From assembly GCA_017987615.1 (NCBI GenBank), contig JAGNTI010000008.1:1-18047 (forward strand): a stretch of 18,047 nucleotides of DNA. Direction: 5' to 3'. Positions 6,552 through 16,861 of the stretch are shown one piece after another; the stretch's first letter is position 1; the number at the start of each line of letters is the position of its first letter. Source of the DNA: Sediminibacterium sp. Its GTDB lineage: Bacteria; Bacteroidota; Bacteroidia; Chitinophagales; Chitinophagaceae. Both the position numbers and the translations under genes were made by a program. The notes under the pieces were generated by a model that worked only from the letters and a program-made list of their open reading frames with translations, made no database searches and had not been told where the DNA came from.

Positions 6552-7139
6552 CTATTTTTTTGCTTTGTACAATTCATTTAAACCTTTTACAAGGTCTGAA
6601 GTAATATCGTAAGCAGTGTCTTTGTAGTACATAGAAAGCATATCTGAATTGTTACCCAAAATAAAGGCGTAACCTTTAGCTTTATTGTAATCCGCTAAAT
6701 AATCCGTAATTTTTTTCTTTACGTCTTGTAATTTTTTCATGCTTTCGTCCTGCATTTCATTATTCATCATTTGTTCTTTGCTCTTGAATGTTTTATCCAT
6801 TTGCTGAAGCTCTTGTTGTCTAGCATTTACTTCTGCTTCTGACATACGCTGACCATTTTTTTGCAACTCTTGGTATTTTGCCGCAAACACTTCTTTTAAT
6901 TGATTGAGCTCATTGTTATTTTGCTGCGCTTTTGCTTGAATAGAATTACTTACTTCTTTATAGTAATTAAACTGAGATTCTACTGAATCAATTTCAAAAT
7001 AAGCGATTCTGAAATCACCAGATGCTACTGATTTAGAACCAGTTGCTACCGCAGACTTGCTGCCGCTAAATTGAAAATAAAATAAAACTGCAACAGCAAT
7101 TCCTAAAACAACATTTAAAACGGTATTGATATTTTTCAT
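6552..7139 (-). CDS. OmpH/Skp-like periplasmic chaperone family protein
   Basis: A 195-residue protein of the OmpH/Skp family, whose known members are periplasmic holdase chaperones for outer-membrane proteins. Residues 1-26 form a hydrophobic N-terminal segment preceded by one or two Lys, acting as signal peptide or membrane anchor; there is no lipobox Cys. Residues 44-53 (RIAYFEIDSV) match the first beta strand of the Skp body. Residues 58 to about 152 are rich in Lys, Glu, Gln and Asn with coiled-coil spacing, as in the Skp tentacles, and YAFILGNNSDMLSMYY (157-172) matches the final strands. Bacteroidota usually encode several paralogues, and this one sits alone between two terminators, after rpoC and not next to bamA or lpxD, so I do not give it the symbol skp. 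Its own promoter is not clear. Confidence 0.82.
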   Translation of the reverse strand: MKNINTVLNVVLGIAVAVLFYFQFSGSKSAVATGSKSVASGDFRIAYFEIDSVESQFNYYKEVSNSIQAKAQQNNNELNQLKEVFAAKYQELQKNGQRMSEAEVNARQQELQQMDKTFKSKEQMMNNEMQDESMKKLQDVKKKITDYLADYNKAKGYAFILGNNSDMLSMYYKDTAYDITSDLVKGLNELYKAKK

Positions 7140-7162
7140 GATACTAATTTATACATTTTATC

Positions 7163-7205
7163 TATTAAAAAGTAAAAGTAGGAAGTGTTGGCTTCCTACT
7201 TTTAC
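7163..7205 (-). terminator. Strong intrinsic terminator of the rpoB-rpoC transcript
   Basis: GTAAAAGTAGGAAG (plus 7172-7185) and its perfect complement (7192-7205) form a 14-bp stem with a 6-base loop. On the minus strand the stem is followed by TTTTTAAT. It lies 23 bases after the rpoC stop codon and before the ompH-like gene, so it closes the polymerase operon. Confidence 0.88.
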
Positions 7206-7228
7206 AAATATACTAAGGCTATAAAATA

Positions 7229-10200
7229 TTATTCTTCCTCATCAAAGCTCATCGCTTCGCGAGTAGTAGCTAATACTTCATATTCTTCTTTGCTTCCTAC
7301 AATCATGTTCTCGAACTCTTTTTGTCCGGTACCTGCAGGAATCAAATGACCTGTAATTACATTTTCTTTAAGACCTAACATCAAGTCTTTTTTACCTTGT
7401 ATAGCCGCTTGGCTTAATACTTTGGTTGTTTCTTGGAACGAAGCAGCAGAGATCCAACTTCTAACACCAAGAGACGCTTTGGTAATACCTAGTAAAACCG
7501 GTGTAGCCGTTGCAGGTTTTGCATCACGCACTTCCACTAGTTTTCTATCCGAGCGACGTAGAATTGAATTCTCTTCGCGTAGTTCTCTTAATGTTATAAT
7601 TTGACCAGCTTTGTACGTTGCACTTTCGCCAGCTTCTGTAACTACTTTTTTGTCATAGATACGGTCATTTTCTTCGATAAAGTCAAATCTATCTTCTAGA
7701 TCCTCCTCTAAGAATTTAGTATCACCAGCATCTACAATTTCAACCTTCTTCATCATCTGACGTACAATCACTTCTACGTGCTTGTCATTGATTTTTACAC
7801 CTTGTAAACGGTAAACCTCTTGGATTTCATTTACAACGTACTCTTGTACTGCAAATGGTCCTTTAATAGCGAGGATTGCCGCAGGTGCAATTTGACCATC
7901 AGACATTGGCGTACCCGCTTTTACGAAGTCACCATCTTGAACTAGGATTTGACGCGTTAGAGGTACTAAGTACTTCTTGATCATGCCATCTTTAGACTCA
8001 ACAATGATTTCTCTGTTACCACGCTTAACGCTACCAAATGCAACCACACCATCGATTTCACAAACAATCGCAGGGTTACCTGGATTTCTTGCTTCAAATA
8101 ATTCAGTTACACGTGGAAGACCTCCCGTGATATCGCGGAGCTTACCTAAAATACGAGGAATTTTAACCATCACAAAACCAGCTTTTACTTCGTCGCCTTC
8201 TTCTACAGCGATGTGAGATCCTACTGGTAAGTTGTAATGCTTGTTGTCTTTTCCTTCTACAATGATAGTAGGTATTTTGGTTTTATCTTTTGTTTCAATA
8301 ACCACTTTTTCACGGTGACCTGTTTGCTCATCGGCCTCATCACGGTAGGTAATACCTTCGAGTACGTTGTCAAATTTGATCTTACCGTTTTGCTCAGAAA
8401 CGATAACGTTGTTGAATGGATCCCAAGTACAAATCACATCACCTTTTTTCACTTCTTGGCCATCTTTAACATTTAAGGTAGCACCGTAAGGAACGTTGTT
8501 GGTAATCATCAAACGGTCGTTTTTAACATCCGTGATTCTTACTTCACCTGTACGTCCAATAACAATTTTAGCTTTTTTGCCTTCGTTGTTTACAGTTTCT
8601 ACCGTACGTAATCCGTCAAACTGAATGGTACCATCAAACTTAGCTACGAGTGTTGATTCGATAGAAGCAGATCCTGCAACACCACCTACGTGGAACGTAC
8701 GAAGTGTAAGCTGTGTACCTGGTTCACCAATCGATTGCGCTGCAATAATACCTACTGCGTCACCACGCTGTGCGAGGTAACCAGTTGCTAAGTTTTTACC
8801 ATAACATTTTACGCAAACACCACGCTTACTTTCGCAAGTAAGTACAGAACGAATCTCTACAGATTCGATACCTGCATCATCAATTTCTTTAGCAACATCA
8901 GAAGAAATTTCTTCGCCTGCATTGATAATTAATTGTTCCGTAACTGGATGGTAAACATTATGTAATGAAGTACGACCTTCAATTCTATCTGCTAATGCTT
9001 CAATAACATCTTCATTGTCTTTTAGTGCAGATGTAGCAATACCTCTTAAAGTACCACAATCATCATCTGCAATAACAACGTCTTGAGAAACGTCTACTAG
9101 ACGACGAGTTAAGTAACCAGCATCCGCTGTTTTTAACGCCGTATCCGCAAGACCTTTACGCGCACCGTGCGTAGAGATAAAGTAATCTAATACGTTTAGA
9201 CCGCTCTTAAAGTTAGACAAGATTGGGTTTTCAATTACCTCAGATCCTGCGCTACCACTCTTACGCGGCTTAGCCATTAGACCTCTAATACCTACTAGCT
9301 GCTTAACCTGTGTTTTACTACCACGAGCACCTGAATCAAGCATCATGTAAACAGAGTTAAAGCCTTGCTTATCTGTTTGCATTTCATGCATCAATGTTTC
9401 AGTAATTCTCGTATCCACACGACCCCAGATATCAATAACTTGGTTGTAACGCTCGTTATTGGTAATAAGACCCATGTTGTAGTTTTCCCAAACTTCTTCT
9501 ACTTCTGCTTTAGCATTATCAAGTAATTCACCACGCTTATCAGGAACGATTAAGTCGTTTACGTTAAATGATAAACCACCACGGAATGCCATTCTAAATC
9601 CTAATGTTTTAATATCATCAAGGAATTTAGCGGTTGTAGGAACGTTTGTGATTTTAATAATATCACCAATGATATCTCTTAAAGATTTTTTAGTTAAAAG
9701 CGCATTGATATAACCTACTGGAGCAGGTACGTGTTGGTTGAATAACACACGACCAACAGTGGTATCAATTAATTTTTTAACAATCACACCACCTTCACGA
9801 ACATTGGTTTTTACTTTGATGTTAGCGTGTAAGTCTACACGATTTTCATTGTACGCAATGATCACTTCATCCATGCTGTAGAAAGCCATGCCCTGTCCTT
9901 TAACGGTTTCAGTTTCGGTGGTTTTCTTACCCTTTGTAATGTAGTATAAACCAAGTACCATGTCCTGAGAAGGAAGGGTGATTGGCGTACCATTTTGTGG
10001 GTTAAGGATGTTGTGAGAAGAAAGCATTAATAACTGTGCTTCAAGTACCGCTGCACTGCTAAGTGGAACGTGTACCGCCATTTGGTCACCATCGAAATCC
10101 GCGTTAAACGAAGACGTTACGAGTGGGTGTAATTGAATGGCTTTACCTTCTACCAACTTAGGTTGGAATGCTTGAATTGACAAGCGGTGAAGTGTTGGGG

Positions 10201-11512
10201 CACGGTTTAATAATACCGGGTGACCTTTTAAAATATTTTCTAAGATATCCCAAATCACAGCTTCTTTTTTATCTACTAATTTTTTAGCAGACTTCACTGT
10301 TTTTACAATACCTCTTTCAATTAATTTACGAATAACAAATGGCTTAAATAATTCAGCAGCCATATCTTTTGGTAATCCGCACTCGTGCATTTTTAACTCA
10401 GGTCCTACAACGATTACAGAACGACCAGAATAATCCACACGCTTACCAAGTAAGTTTTGACGGAAACGACCTTGCTTACCTTTTAATACATCCGATAAAG
10501 ATTTTAAAGCACGTCCACCTTCTGCTTTAACAGCATTAGATTTACGAGAGTTATCGAATAAAGAATCGATCGCTTCTTGTAACATACGTTTTTCATTACG
10601 TAAGATTACTTCTGGCGCTTTAATTTCTAACAAACGCTTTAAACGGTTGTTACGGATAATTACACGACGGTATAAATCGTTTAGATCCGAAGATGCAAAA
10701 CGACCACCATCTAGAGGTACTAATGGACGAAGTTCTGGTGGAATAACTGGGATGTATTGCATCACCATCCACTCAGGCTTATTTACAATATGCGTACCTG
10801 CTTCACGGAAAGATTCTACAACGCTGAGGCGCTTTAAAGCATCTGCTTTACGTTGTTGAGATGTTTCGTTTGCAGCAGCATTACGTAAAGAGAAACTTAA
10901 ACCATCTAAATCAATTCTTTGCAATAAACCGTGAACGGCTTCTGCACCCATTTTAGCGATGAACTTGTTTGGATCTTCGTCAGGTAAGAATTGGTTTTCT
11001 TTTGGTAAAGTATCTAATAAATCTAAGTATTCTTCTTCGGTTAAAAGATCACCCATGTTTAGGTTTTCTTTGATACCGCCTTGTAATACTACATAACGCT
11101 CGTAGTAGATGATGGTTTCTAATTTCTTAGAACTCATCCCTAATAAATAACCAATTTTGTTTGGTAAAGATTTGAAGTACCAAATGTGCACTACAGGTAC
11201 CACTAATTTAATGTGGCCCATACGCTCACGACGTACTTTTTTCTCTGTTACTTCTACCCCACATCTGTCACACACAATGCCTTTGTAACGGATACGCTTG
11301 TATTTACCACAAGCACACTCATAATCTTTAACTGGACCAAAAATTCTTTCGCAGAATAAACCATCTCTTTCAGGCTTATACGTACGGTAGTTAATGGTTT
11401 CAGGCTTTAATACTTCACCGAAACTTCTTTCTAATATATTATCTGGAGAAGCCAGACCGATAGTGATCTCGGAGAAAGTTAATCTTGGTCGATTGTCTCT
11501 TTTAATGGCCAT
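7229..11512 (-). CDS. rpoC: DNA-directed RNA polymerase subunit beta'
   Basis: The beta' subunit carries half of the active site of RNA polymerase. The 1427-residue protein is complete. Zinc site 1 is at Cys66, Cys68, Cys81 and Cys84. The catalytic Mg-binding loop NADFDGDQM is at residues 470-478 with Asp472, Asp474 and Asp476. Zinc site 2 is formed by Cys819, Cys893, Cys900 and Cys903. The bridge helix and first half of the trigger loop ([17 protein letters not shown]) are separated from the second half ([17 protein letters not shown]) by about 190 residues that look like sandwich-barrel hybrid motif domains, as in the SI3 insertion of E. coli. It follows rpoB after 61 bases and is most likely transcribed from the rpoB promoter. 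No Shine-Dalgarno sequence precedes the ATG. Confidence 0.98.
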   Translation of the reverse strand: MAIKRDNRPRLTFSEITIGLASPDNILERSFGEVLKPETINYRTYKPERDGLFCERIFGPVKDYECACGKYKRIRYKGIVCDRCGVEVTEKKVRRERMGHIKLVVPVVHIWYFKSLPNKIGYLLGMSSKKLETIIYYERYVVLQGGIKENLNMGDLLTEEEYLDLLDTLPKENQFLPDEDPNKFIAKMGAEAVHGLLQRIDLDGLSFSLRNAAANETSQQRKADALKRLSVVESFREAGTHIVNKPEWMVMQYIPVIPPELRPLVPLDGGRFASSDLNDLYRRVIIRNNRLKRLLEIKAPEVILRNEKRMLQEAIDSLFDNSRKSNAVKAEGGRALKSLSDVLKGKQGRFRQNLLGKRVDYSGRSVIVVGPELKMHECGLPKDMAAELFKPFVIRKLIERGIVKTVKSAKKLVDKKEAVIWDILENILKGHPVLLNRAPTLHRLSIQAFQPKLVEGKAIQLHPLVTSSFNADFDGDQMAVHVPLSSAAVLEAQLLMLSSHNILNPQNGTPITLPSQDMVLGLYYITKGKKTTETETVKGQGMAFYSMDEVIIAYNENRVDLHANIKVKTNVREGGVIVKKLIDTTVGRVLFNQHVPAPVGYINALLTKKSLRDIIGDIIKITNVPTTAKFLDDIKTLGFRMAFRGGLSFNVNDLIVPDKRGELLDNAKAEVEEVWENYNMGLITNNERYNQVIDIWGRVDTRITETLMHEMQTDKQGFNSVYMMLDSGARGSKTQVKQLVGIRGLMAKPRKSGSAGSEVIENPILSNFKSGLNVLDYFISTHGARKGLADTALKTADAGYLTRRLVDVSQDVVIADDDCGTLRGIATSALKDNEDVIEALADRIEGRTSLHNVYHPVTEQLIINAGEEISSDVAKEIDDAGIESVEIRSVLTCESKRGVCVKCYGKNLATGYLAQRGDAVGIIAAQSIGEPGTQLTLRTFHVGGVAGSASIESTLVAKFDGTIQFDGLRTVETVNNEGKKAKIVIGRTGEVRITDVKNDRLMITNNVPYGATLNVKDGQEVKKGDVICTWDPFNNVIVSEQNGKIKFDNVLEGITYRDEADEQTGHREKVVIETKDKTKIPTIIVEGKDNKHYNLPVGSHIAVEEGDEVKAGFVMVKIPRILGKLRDITGGLPRVTELFEARNPGNPAIVCEIDGVVAFGSVKRGNREIIVESKDGMIKKYLVPLTRQILVQDGDFVKAGTPMSDGQIAPAAILAIKGPFAVQEYVVNEIQEVYRLQGVKINDKHVEVIVRQMMKKVEIVDAGDTKFLEEDLEDRFDFIEENDRIYDKKVVTEAGESATYKAGQIITLRELREENSILRRSDRKLVEVRDAKPATATPVLLGITKASLGVRSWISAASFQETTKVLSQAAIQGKKDLMLGLKENVITGHLIPAGTGQKEFENMIVGSKEEYEVLATTREAMSFDEEE

Positions 11513-11573
11513 ATCTAGGTTGTAAATTTGTAATGATAATTGTTGTTAATAGATGTGTTGGTTTTTTAAAATC

Positions 11574-14500
11574 TTATTCAAATTTTAAGTCTAAACCTAA
11601 ACCTCTCAATTCATGTACTAATACATTAAATGATTCTGGTACACCCGGACGTGGAATGTTTTCACCTTTAACGATGGCTTCATAGGTTTTTGCTCTACCA
11701 ATGATATCATCAGATTTAAGGGTTAATAATTCCTGTAAGATGTTAGCAGCACCATATGCTTCAAGTGCCCAAACCTCCATCTCACCAAAACGCTGTCCAC
11801 CAAACTGAGCCTTACCACCAAGCGGTTGCTGGGTAATTAAGCTGTATGGTCCGATAGAACGGGCGTGCATTTTATCATCAACCATGTGGTGTAGTTTAAT
11901 CATGTAGATAACACCCACAGTAGCTTTCTGATGGAAACGCTCTCCAGTTTCACCATCATATAAATACGTATGTCCATTTCTTGGAATACCCGCATCTTTA
12001 CAATATTGCTCAATTTGATCGGTGCTTGCACCATCAAAAATTGGTGTAGCAAATTTCACACCTAAACGCTTACCAGTCCAACCTAAGATGGTTTCATAGA
12101 TCTGACCAAGGTTCATACGAGAAGGTACCCCTAGTGGGTTAAGAACGATGTCTACCGGTGTACCGTCTTCCATAAATGGCATGTCTTCTGCACGCACAAT
12201 TTTGGCAACGATACCTTTGTTTCCGTGACGACCCGCCATCTTATCTCCCACTTTAAGCTTACGCTTAACGGCTAAGTATACTTTCGCTAATTTTAATACA
12301 CCTGCTGGTAATTCATCACCAATTGAGATGTTGAATTTCTCACGCTTGTAACGACCTAACTCTTCGTTGAAACGAATGCTATAGTTGTGTAATAAGGTGT
12401 TGATTTGTTGATCGATTTTTTCGTCACCAGTCCAACCAAGTGGATTTACGTTTTGGTAATCGAGGGTAACTAAGTTTTTCTGATTGAACTTAGAACCTTT
12501 AGGAATCAACATTTCACCAAAGTTGTTGCTTACACCAGCAGAAGATTTCTCTTTTAGTAGTGTTTGTAATTTATCAAGCAACAATTCTTTGATATGCTCG
12601 GTATTTTGTTCGTGTACTTTTTCTACTTTTTCAAGTAAAGCTTTTTCACGAATTTTTCCGTTCTTATCTTTTTTGGCGCGTTGGAATAATTTTTTATCAA
12701 TTACTACACCTTCAGTACCGTTTGGTGCTTTTAAAGAAGCATCTTTTGCATCACCTGCTTTGTCACCAAAGATGGCACGTAAAAGTTTTTCTTCTGGTGT
12801 AGGATCTGATTCACCTTTAGGTGTAATCTTACCAATTAAAATATCACCTTCTTTAATCGTAGCACCAATTCTGATGATACCATGCTCATCTAAATCTTTG
12901 GTTGCTTCTTCAGAAACGTTAGGGATATCTGGTGTTAATTCTTCTTCACCTAATTTAGTATCGCGTACTTCTAATTCATATTCATCGATGTGAACAGAAG
13001 TAAATAAATCTTCGCGAACAACTTTTTCACTAATTACAATCGCATCCTCGAAGTTGTAACCTTTCCATGGCATGAACGCCACTTGTAAGTTACGACCTAG
13101 TGCTAACTCACCATCTTTAGTTGCATAACCTTCGGTTAAGAAATCACCTTTCTTAACTTTTTGTCCTTTTTTAACAGCAGGACGTAGGTTGATACAAGTT
13201 GCTTGGTTTGTTTTGATGAACTTGGTTAGTTTATAAATTTGTAAATCGTCGCTAAAAGAAACCAAACGATCTAAATCATTTCTATCATAACGAACATGAA
13301 TTTCGTTTGCATCAACAAACTCAACCACACCATTACCATCTGCATGGATTTGGATACGCGCATCACGTGCAGCTTTTCCTTCTAAACCTGTACCAACAAT
13401 TGGTGCTTCAGGAATAATTAACGGAACAGCTTGACGTTGCATGTTTGATCCCATTAGGGCACGGTTGGCATCATCATGTTCTAAGAATGGAATTAAAGAC
13501 GCACTCAAACCAACAATCTGGTTAGGTGCAACGTCCATATATTCTACATCTTCTTTATCTAAAATTGGGAAGTCTCCGGTTTGACGAGAAACAACTTTAT
13601 CTTCTGCGAATTCTCCTTTTTCTGTTAATGGTGAGTTTGACTGTGCAATTTTTGCAGTATCCTCTTCTTCAGCGCTGAGGTACGTTAATTGCTTCATGTT
13701 TACTTTACCATTTTCTACTTTACGGTATGGTGTTTCAATGAATCCCATATCGTTAATAGAAGCATGCACACACAACGTAGAAATTAGACCAATGTTTGGT
13801 CCTTCCGGTGTTTCAATGGTACATAAACGGCCGTAGTGAGAATAGTGTACGTCACGTACTTCAAATCCTGCACGCTCTCTACTTAAACCGCCGGGTCCAA
13901 GAGCAGAAATACGACGCTTGTGCGTGATCTCTGATAACGGATTTGTTTGGTCTAAGAATTGAGATAACTGTGAAGTACCAAAGAATGAATTGATTACACT
14001 AGAAAGTGTTCTTGCATTGATAAGGTCAACTGGTGTAAATACCTCGTTGTCACGTACGTTCATACGCTCACGGATAGTACGCGCCATACGCGCTAAACCA
14101 ACACCAAATTGTGCATACAACTGCTCACCTACGGTACGTACACGACGATTGCTTAGGTGATCAATATCGTCAATCTCTGCTTTCGCATTGGTTAAACGAA
14201 CTAAGTATTTAACAATTTCAATAATGTCTTGCTTTGTTAAAACTTTTTTCTCTAATGGATAATCTAAGTCAAGTTTACGGTTGATTTTGTAACGACCAAC
14301 TTCACCTAAATCATAACGCTTATCAGAGAAGAATAATTTGTCAATGATACCACGCGCCGTTTCATTATCTGGAGCATCCGCACCACGTAATTGACGGTAA
14401 ATATGTTGTACCGCTTCTAACTCAGAGTTAGAGGTATCTTTGTTTAATGTGTTGTAGATGATTGCATAATCACCACCAAATTCTTCTTTTTGAATAAAGA

Positions 14501-15377
14501 CACTCTTCACATCCATCTCAACAATTGTTGCGATAGCAGCTTCATCTAAAACAGTGTCACGCTCCATAACAATTTCGTTACGCTCGATGCTCACTACTTC
14601 ACCTGTATCTTCATCCACAAAATCTTCTACCCATGTTCTTAAAACACGCGCAGCTAATTTGCGACCAACTTGATTGGCTAAAGATTTTTTATCGGCTTTG
14701 ATTTCGTCAGCCATTCCAAATAATTCTAGAATGTCTTTGTCTGTTTCAAAACCAATTGAACGTAATAAAGTAGTTACTGGGAACTTCTTTTTACGATCGA
14801 TATATGCATACATAACATTGTTGATGTCTGTAGCAAATTCCATCCATGCACCTTTAAAAGGAATTACACGAGCAGAATAAATTTTTGTACCGTTCGGGTG
14901 AACTGATTGTCCAAAGAATACACCAGGTGAACGGTGTAACTGAGAAACAATAACACGCTCAGCGCCATTAATTACAAACGTACCACGCGGCGTCATGTAA
15001 GGAATGTTTCCGAGGAATACATCCTGTACGATGGTTTGGAAATCCACGTGCTCTTCATCGTTACAGCTTAAACGTAGTTTAGCTTTAAGAGGAACTGCAT
15101 ACGTTAATCCACGCTCCATACACTCATCAAGTGTGTAACGTGGTGGATCAATAAAATAATCTAGGAACTCTAGTACGAAAATGTTACGCGTGTCTGTGAT
15201 TGGAAAATTTTCCTTAAACACACGGAACAAACCTTCCACATTTCTGCGATCTGGTGTTGTTTCTAACTGAAAAAATTCTCTAAATGACTCTAACTGAATG
15301 TCAAGTAAATCTGGCGTTTCTGCCAAGTTCTTTGTTTTACCAAAGTTGACTCTGTTGTTCAAAATTGTTGTAGACAT
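11574..15377 (-). CDS. rpoB: DNA-directed RNA polymerase subunit beta
   Basis: The beta subunit of RNA polymerase, 1267 residues, complete. The rifampicin-binding region reads [29 protein letters not shown], broken here only by naming its key sites: Asp476, His486 and Ser491, equivalent to E. coli Asp516, His526 and Ser531. All three are wild type, so rifampicin sensitivity is inferred as far as the target goes. [10 protein letters not shown], the active-site Lys segment [12 protein letters not shown] near residues 1044-1055, and the C-terminal [24 protein letters not shown] are all present. It has its own predicted promoter about 60 bases upstream and is separated from rplL by a strong terminator. 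Its stop codon is 61 bases before rpoC. Confidence 0.98.
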   Translation of the reverse strand: MSTTILNNRVNFGKTKNLAETPDLLDIQLESFREFFQLETTPDRRNVEGLFRVFKENFPITDTRNIFVLEFLDYFIDPPRYTLDECMERGLTYAVPLKAKLRLSCNDEEHVDFQTIVQDVFLGNIPYMTPRGTFVINGAERVIVSQLHRSPGVFFGQSVHPNGTKIYSARVIPFKGAWMEFATDINNVMYAYIDRKKKFPVTTLLRSIGFETDKDILELFGMADEIKADKKSLANQVGRKLAARVLRTWVEDFVDEDTGEVVSIERNEIVMERDTVLDEAAIATIVEMDVKSVFIQKEEFGGDYAIIYNTLNKDTSNSELEAVQHIYRQLRGADAPDNETARGIIDKLFFSDKRYDLGEVGRYKINRKLDLDYPLEKKVLTKQDIIEIVKYLVRLTNAKAEIDDIDHLSNRRVRTVGEQLYAQFGVGLARMARTIRERMNVRDNEVFTPVDLINARTLSSVINSFFGTSQLSQFLDQTNPLSEITHKRRISALGPGGLSRERAGFEVRDVHYSHYGRLCTIETPEGPNIGLISTLCVHASINDMGFIETPYRKVENGKVNMKQLTYLSAEEEDTAKIAQSNSPLTEKGEFAEDKVVSRQTGDFPILDKEDVEYMDVAPNQIVGLSASLIPFLEHDDANRALMGSNMQRQAVPLIIPEAPIVGTGLEGKAARDARIQIHADGNGVVEFVDANEIHVRYDRNDLDRLVSFSDDLQIYKLTKFIKTNQATCINLRPAVKKGQKVKKGDFLTEGYATKDGELALGRNLQVAFMPWKGYNFEDAIVISEKVVREDLFTSVHIDEYELEVRDTKLGEEELTPDIPNVSEEATKDLDEHGIIRIGATIKEGDILIGKITPKGESDPTPEEKLLRAIFGDKAGDAKDASLKAPNGTEGVVIDKKLFQRAKKDKNGKIREKALLEKVEKVHEQNTEHIKELLLDKLQTLLKEKSSAGVSNNFGEMLIPKGSKFNQKNLVTLDYQNVNPLGWTGDEKIDQQINTLLHNYSIRFNEELGRYKREKFNISIGDELPAGVLKLAKVYLAVKRKLKVGDKMAGRHGNKGIVAKIVRAEDMPFMEDGTPVDIVLNPLGVPSRMNLGQIYETILGWTGKRLGVKFATPIFDGASTDQIEQYCKDAGIPRNGHTYLYDGETGERFHQKATVGVIYMIKLHHMVDDKMHARSIGPYSLITQQPLGGKAQFGGQRFGEMEVWALEAYGAANILQELLTLKSDDIIGRAKTYEAIVKGENIPRPGVPESFNVLVHELRGLGLDLKFE

Positions 15378-15437
15378 GTATATAAAACCGGTTTAAATAC
15401 AAAAAATATTGAGACAAGTATCCCAATTTAAGGATGG

Positions 15438-15468
15438 CAAAGGTACGAAATGAGGGGCAGGAAACAAA
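15438..15468 (-). promoter_or_regulatory. Predicted rpoB promoter (Bacteroidota type)
   Basis: On the minus strand TTTG (plus 15465-15468) and TACCTTTG (plus 15438-15445) are separated by exactly 19 bases. Both match the Bacteroidota primary sigma consensus TTTG-N19-21-TAnnTTTG. Transcription should start a few bases downstream, near 15432, giving a 5' leader of about 55 bases before rpoB. It drives rpoB and rpoC independently of the ribosomal protein genes. Confidence 0.83.
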
Positions 15469-15647
15469 CAAATACTGGACCAAAATGTCCAAAAAATCAA
15501 TAATTTTTACCGCAAAAGTCAGCCTGTCATGAAAAAAGGCTAAAATTTTGTAAGATTTATTGTAAAATATTGATTATCAGTAGATTTTCAGAAAAAATAA
15601 TTTGTTAAAATACAGCGAAGTTCGAGAAAAATGTAGCAAGATGGCAT

Positions 15648-15687
15648 AAAAAAAGCGGTTTCAACAAAGTTGAAACCGCTTTTTTTT
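15648..15687 (-). terminator. Strong terminator/attenuator after rplL
   Basis: GCGGTTTCAAC (plus 15655-15665) and GTTGAAACCGC (15669-15679) form a perfect 11-bp stem with a 3-base loop. A and T runs on the two sides extend it to 18 bp and give a U-tract in both directions. It starts 29 bases after the rplL stop codon. In E. coli a partial terminator lies at the same place; this one looks strong, and rpoB has its own promoter further on. Confidence 0.92.
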
Positions 15688-15716
15688 GAATGTATTGGAC
15701 TAGAATTAGTCGTAAA

Positions 15717-16091
15717 TTACTTTACTTCTACTTCAGCACCAGCTTCTTTAAGCTTAGCTACGATATCGTCAGCTTCTGCCTTAGAAACACCTTCTTTAAC
15801 AGGTTTTGGTGCACCGTCAACTAGATCTTTTGCTTCTTTAAGTCCTAAGCCAGTTAATTCTTTTACGATTTTAACTACGCCTAATTTGCTAGCACCACCG
15901 CTTACTAAGATTACATCAAAAGATGTTTTCTCTTCTGCAGCAGCAGCTCCGCCACCATCACCTGCGCTCATTACAACCGCAGCAGCAGCTGGTTCAATAC
16001 CGTAATCAGCTTTTAATACATCAGCTAATTCTTGTACTTCTTTTACTGTTAAGCCTACTAATTGTTCGGCTAATGCTTTAACGTCTGCCAT
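15717..16091 (-). CDS. rplL: 50S ribosomal protein L7/L12
   Basis: The stalk protein of the large subunit, present as dimers on L10, recruits and stimulates the translation GTPases. The 124 residues have normal length. Residues 1-30 form the dimerising, L10-binding N-terminal domain ([20 protein letters not shown]). Residues 31-58 form a flexible Ala/Gly-rich hinge. From about residue 59 follows the conserved C-terminal domain with [29 protein letters not shown] and [13 protein letters not shown], the factor-binding face. It follows rplJ by 104 bases, a gap that holds a possible hairpin, and is the last gene before a strong terminator. In most bacteria it is made in excess over L10, which would need extra translation here, as no separate promoter is evident. 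Confidence 0.97.
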   Translation of the reverse strand: MADVKALAEQLVGLTVKEVQELADVLKADYGIEPAAAAVVMSAGDGGGAAAAEEKTSFDVILVSGGASKLGVVKIVKELTGLGLKEAKDLVDGAPKPVKEGVSKAEADDIVAKLKEAGAEVEVK

Positions 16092-16098
16092 TTGATTT

Positions 16099-16155
16099 AA
16101 ATTTTTTCCGCCTTCATACTTTGTTACAAGTCCGGCGGAGGGTTTAAAAAAATTT
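16099..16155 (-). promoter_or_regulatory. Inverted repeat in the rplJ-rplL spacer
   Basis: CCGCC (plus 16108-16112) pairs with GGCGG (16134-16138), and next to it AAATTTTTT (16099-16107) pairs with AAAAAATTT (16147-16155), with an eight-base bulge on one side. The result is a 14-bp interrupted stem ending seven bases before the rplL ATG. It may be an mRNA stabiliser or processing signal, or may affect rplL translation; no function is known. It does not look like a terminator, because no clean U-tract follows. Confidence 0.45.
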
Positions 16156-16195
16156 GCCTTTATTTTCCCTCAGGCCTGGGATATTTTTACGCTAC

Positions 16196-16804
16196 TTATT
16201 CAGCAGCTGGAGCTTCTGCTTCAGGAGCTTCAGGAGCCGCTTCTGCAACTGGTGCAGCAGCTTCTTCTACAGCAACTTCTACAGATGCAGCAACAACTTC
16301 AGTTTCGGTTTTGGTGCTACCATTTTCGGCGTGGTTTAATAAAGCAGCAATTACGCGCTTAGCCGGAGATTGTAGTAATCCAAGAACTTCACCAATAAGT
16401 TCGTTTTTAGTTTTGATTTGAGTTAACGCCTTAAGTGTGTTATCACCAGAGTAAACATCTCCATTGATAAACGCAGCTTTTAATTGAGGCTTGTCTCCAC
16501 CCTTTCTGAACGCGCTGATAATAACAGCTGGATCTTTAGGATTTTCAGAGAACATTAACGCAGTAACATTATTTAATGCTGGATAAATCGCAGCATATTT
16601 TTCTGCATCGATAGCTTCTAATGCTTTACGGATAAGCGTGTTTTTAGCAACTTTCATTTCTACTTGCTTATCAAAACAAGTACGACGAAGTGCAGAAACC
16701 TGCTCTACAGATAAAGATTCGGTATCGGTAATGTAGAAGTTATTGTATTGAGTGAACTTTTGTTTAAGAACCTCAATCACTTCATTTTTTTGATCTTTTG
16801 TCAT
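16196..16804 (-). CDS. rplJ: 50S ribosomal protein L10 with long Ala/Glu/Pro-rich tail
   Basis: L10 anchors the L7/L12 dimers to 23S rRNA at the base of the stalk, and in many bacteria the L10-L12 complex also represses its own mRNA. The globular RNA-binding domain covers residues 1 to about 130, with VEMKVAKNTLIRKAL (48-62) typical of the family. The L12-binding helix is at about 134-160 (ELIGEVLGLLQSPAKRVIAALLNHAE). After it comes an unusual tail, residues 161-202, which is low-complexity and acidic (EEAAAPVAEAAPEAPEAEAPAAE near its end). Typical bacterial L10 proteins end near residue 165-175, so this is about 30 residues longer. It lies 57 bases after rplA; that spacer has two small palindromes. 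Identity is certain, the role of the tail is unknown. Confidence 0.96.
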   Translation of the reverse strand: MTKDQKNEVIEVLKQKFTQYNNFYITDTESLSVEQVSALRRTCFDKQVEMKVAKNTLIRKALEAIDAEKYAAIYPALNNVTALMFSENPKDPAVIISAFRKGGDKPQLKAAFINGDVYSGDNTLKALTQIKTKNELIGEVLGLLQSPAKRVIAALLNHAENGSTKTETEVVAASVEVAVEEAAAPVAEAAPEAPEAEAPAAE

Positions 16805-16861
16805 GTCTGATCTTTTTTAAAAACCCGGGTCATTTTTCTAGAAAATAGAAATCACCAGGAA

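Larger units (their letters stand above)
15378..15716 (-). other. rplL-rpoB intergenic region (339 bases, no gene seen)
   Basis: This A/T-rich gap holds the rplL terminator at its right end, the rpoB promoter at 15438-15468, and a 5' leader of roughly 55 bases. Within the leader are a possible 7-bp hairpin (15409-15415 with 15420-15426, two G-U pairs) and the perfect 10-bp palindrome AAACCGGTTT (15385-15394), eight bases before the rpoB ATG. The stretch from about 15470 to 15646 shows no credible reading frame and no strong structure; its A/T-richness may include an UP-element-like segment, but that is speculation. Confidence 0.7.

Noticed and set aside
7140..7171. Possible ompH promoter with a -7-like TAAATTAG at 7144-7151
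   Set aside because: It differs from TAnnTTTG, ends four bases before the start codon, and its -33 position would fall inside the rpoC terminator stem without TTTG. Too weak to call.
7977..8640. About 190 residues inserted in the RpoC trigger loop, at first suspected to be an unusual domain
   Set aside because: The position and sandwich-barrel-like pattern match the SI3 type of insertion known from E. coli and other phyla, so it is ordinary for this lineage.
12484..12993. Open 169-codon frame on the plus strand inside rpoB
   Set aside because: It is antisense to a highly conserved part of rpoB, Ser-rich with no recognisable domain, and is the expected mirror of the codon pattern of the real gene.
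15477..15541. Short inverted repeats GGAC/GTCC (15477-15490) and AGCCT/AGGCT (15520-15541)
   Set aside because: Stems of four and five base pairs in A/T-rich sequence are expected by chance and are not near a gene boundary.
15670..16005. Open 111-codon frame on the plus strand over rplL
   Set aside because: It starts in the terminator hairpin and is antisense to rplL; its Ala/Ser-rich content mirrors the Ala-rich hinge of L7/L12.
15900..16300. Repeated GCAGCAGC-type runs in rplL and rplJ
   Set aside because: They encode runs of alanine in the L12 hinge and L10 tail and are not a separate DNA repeat.
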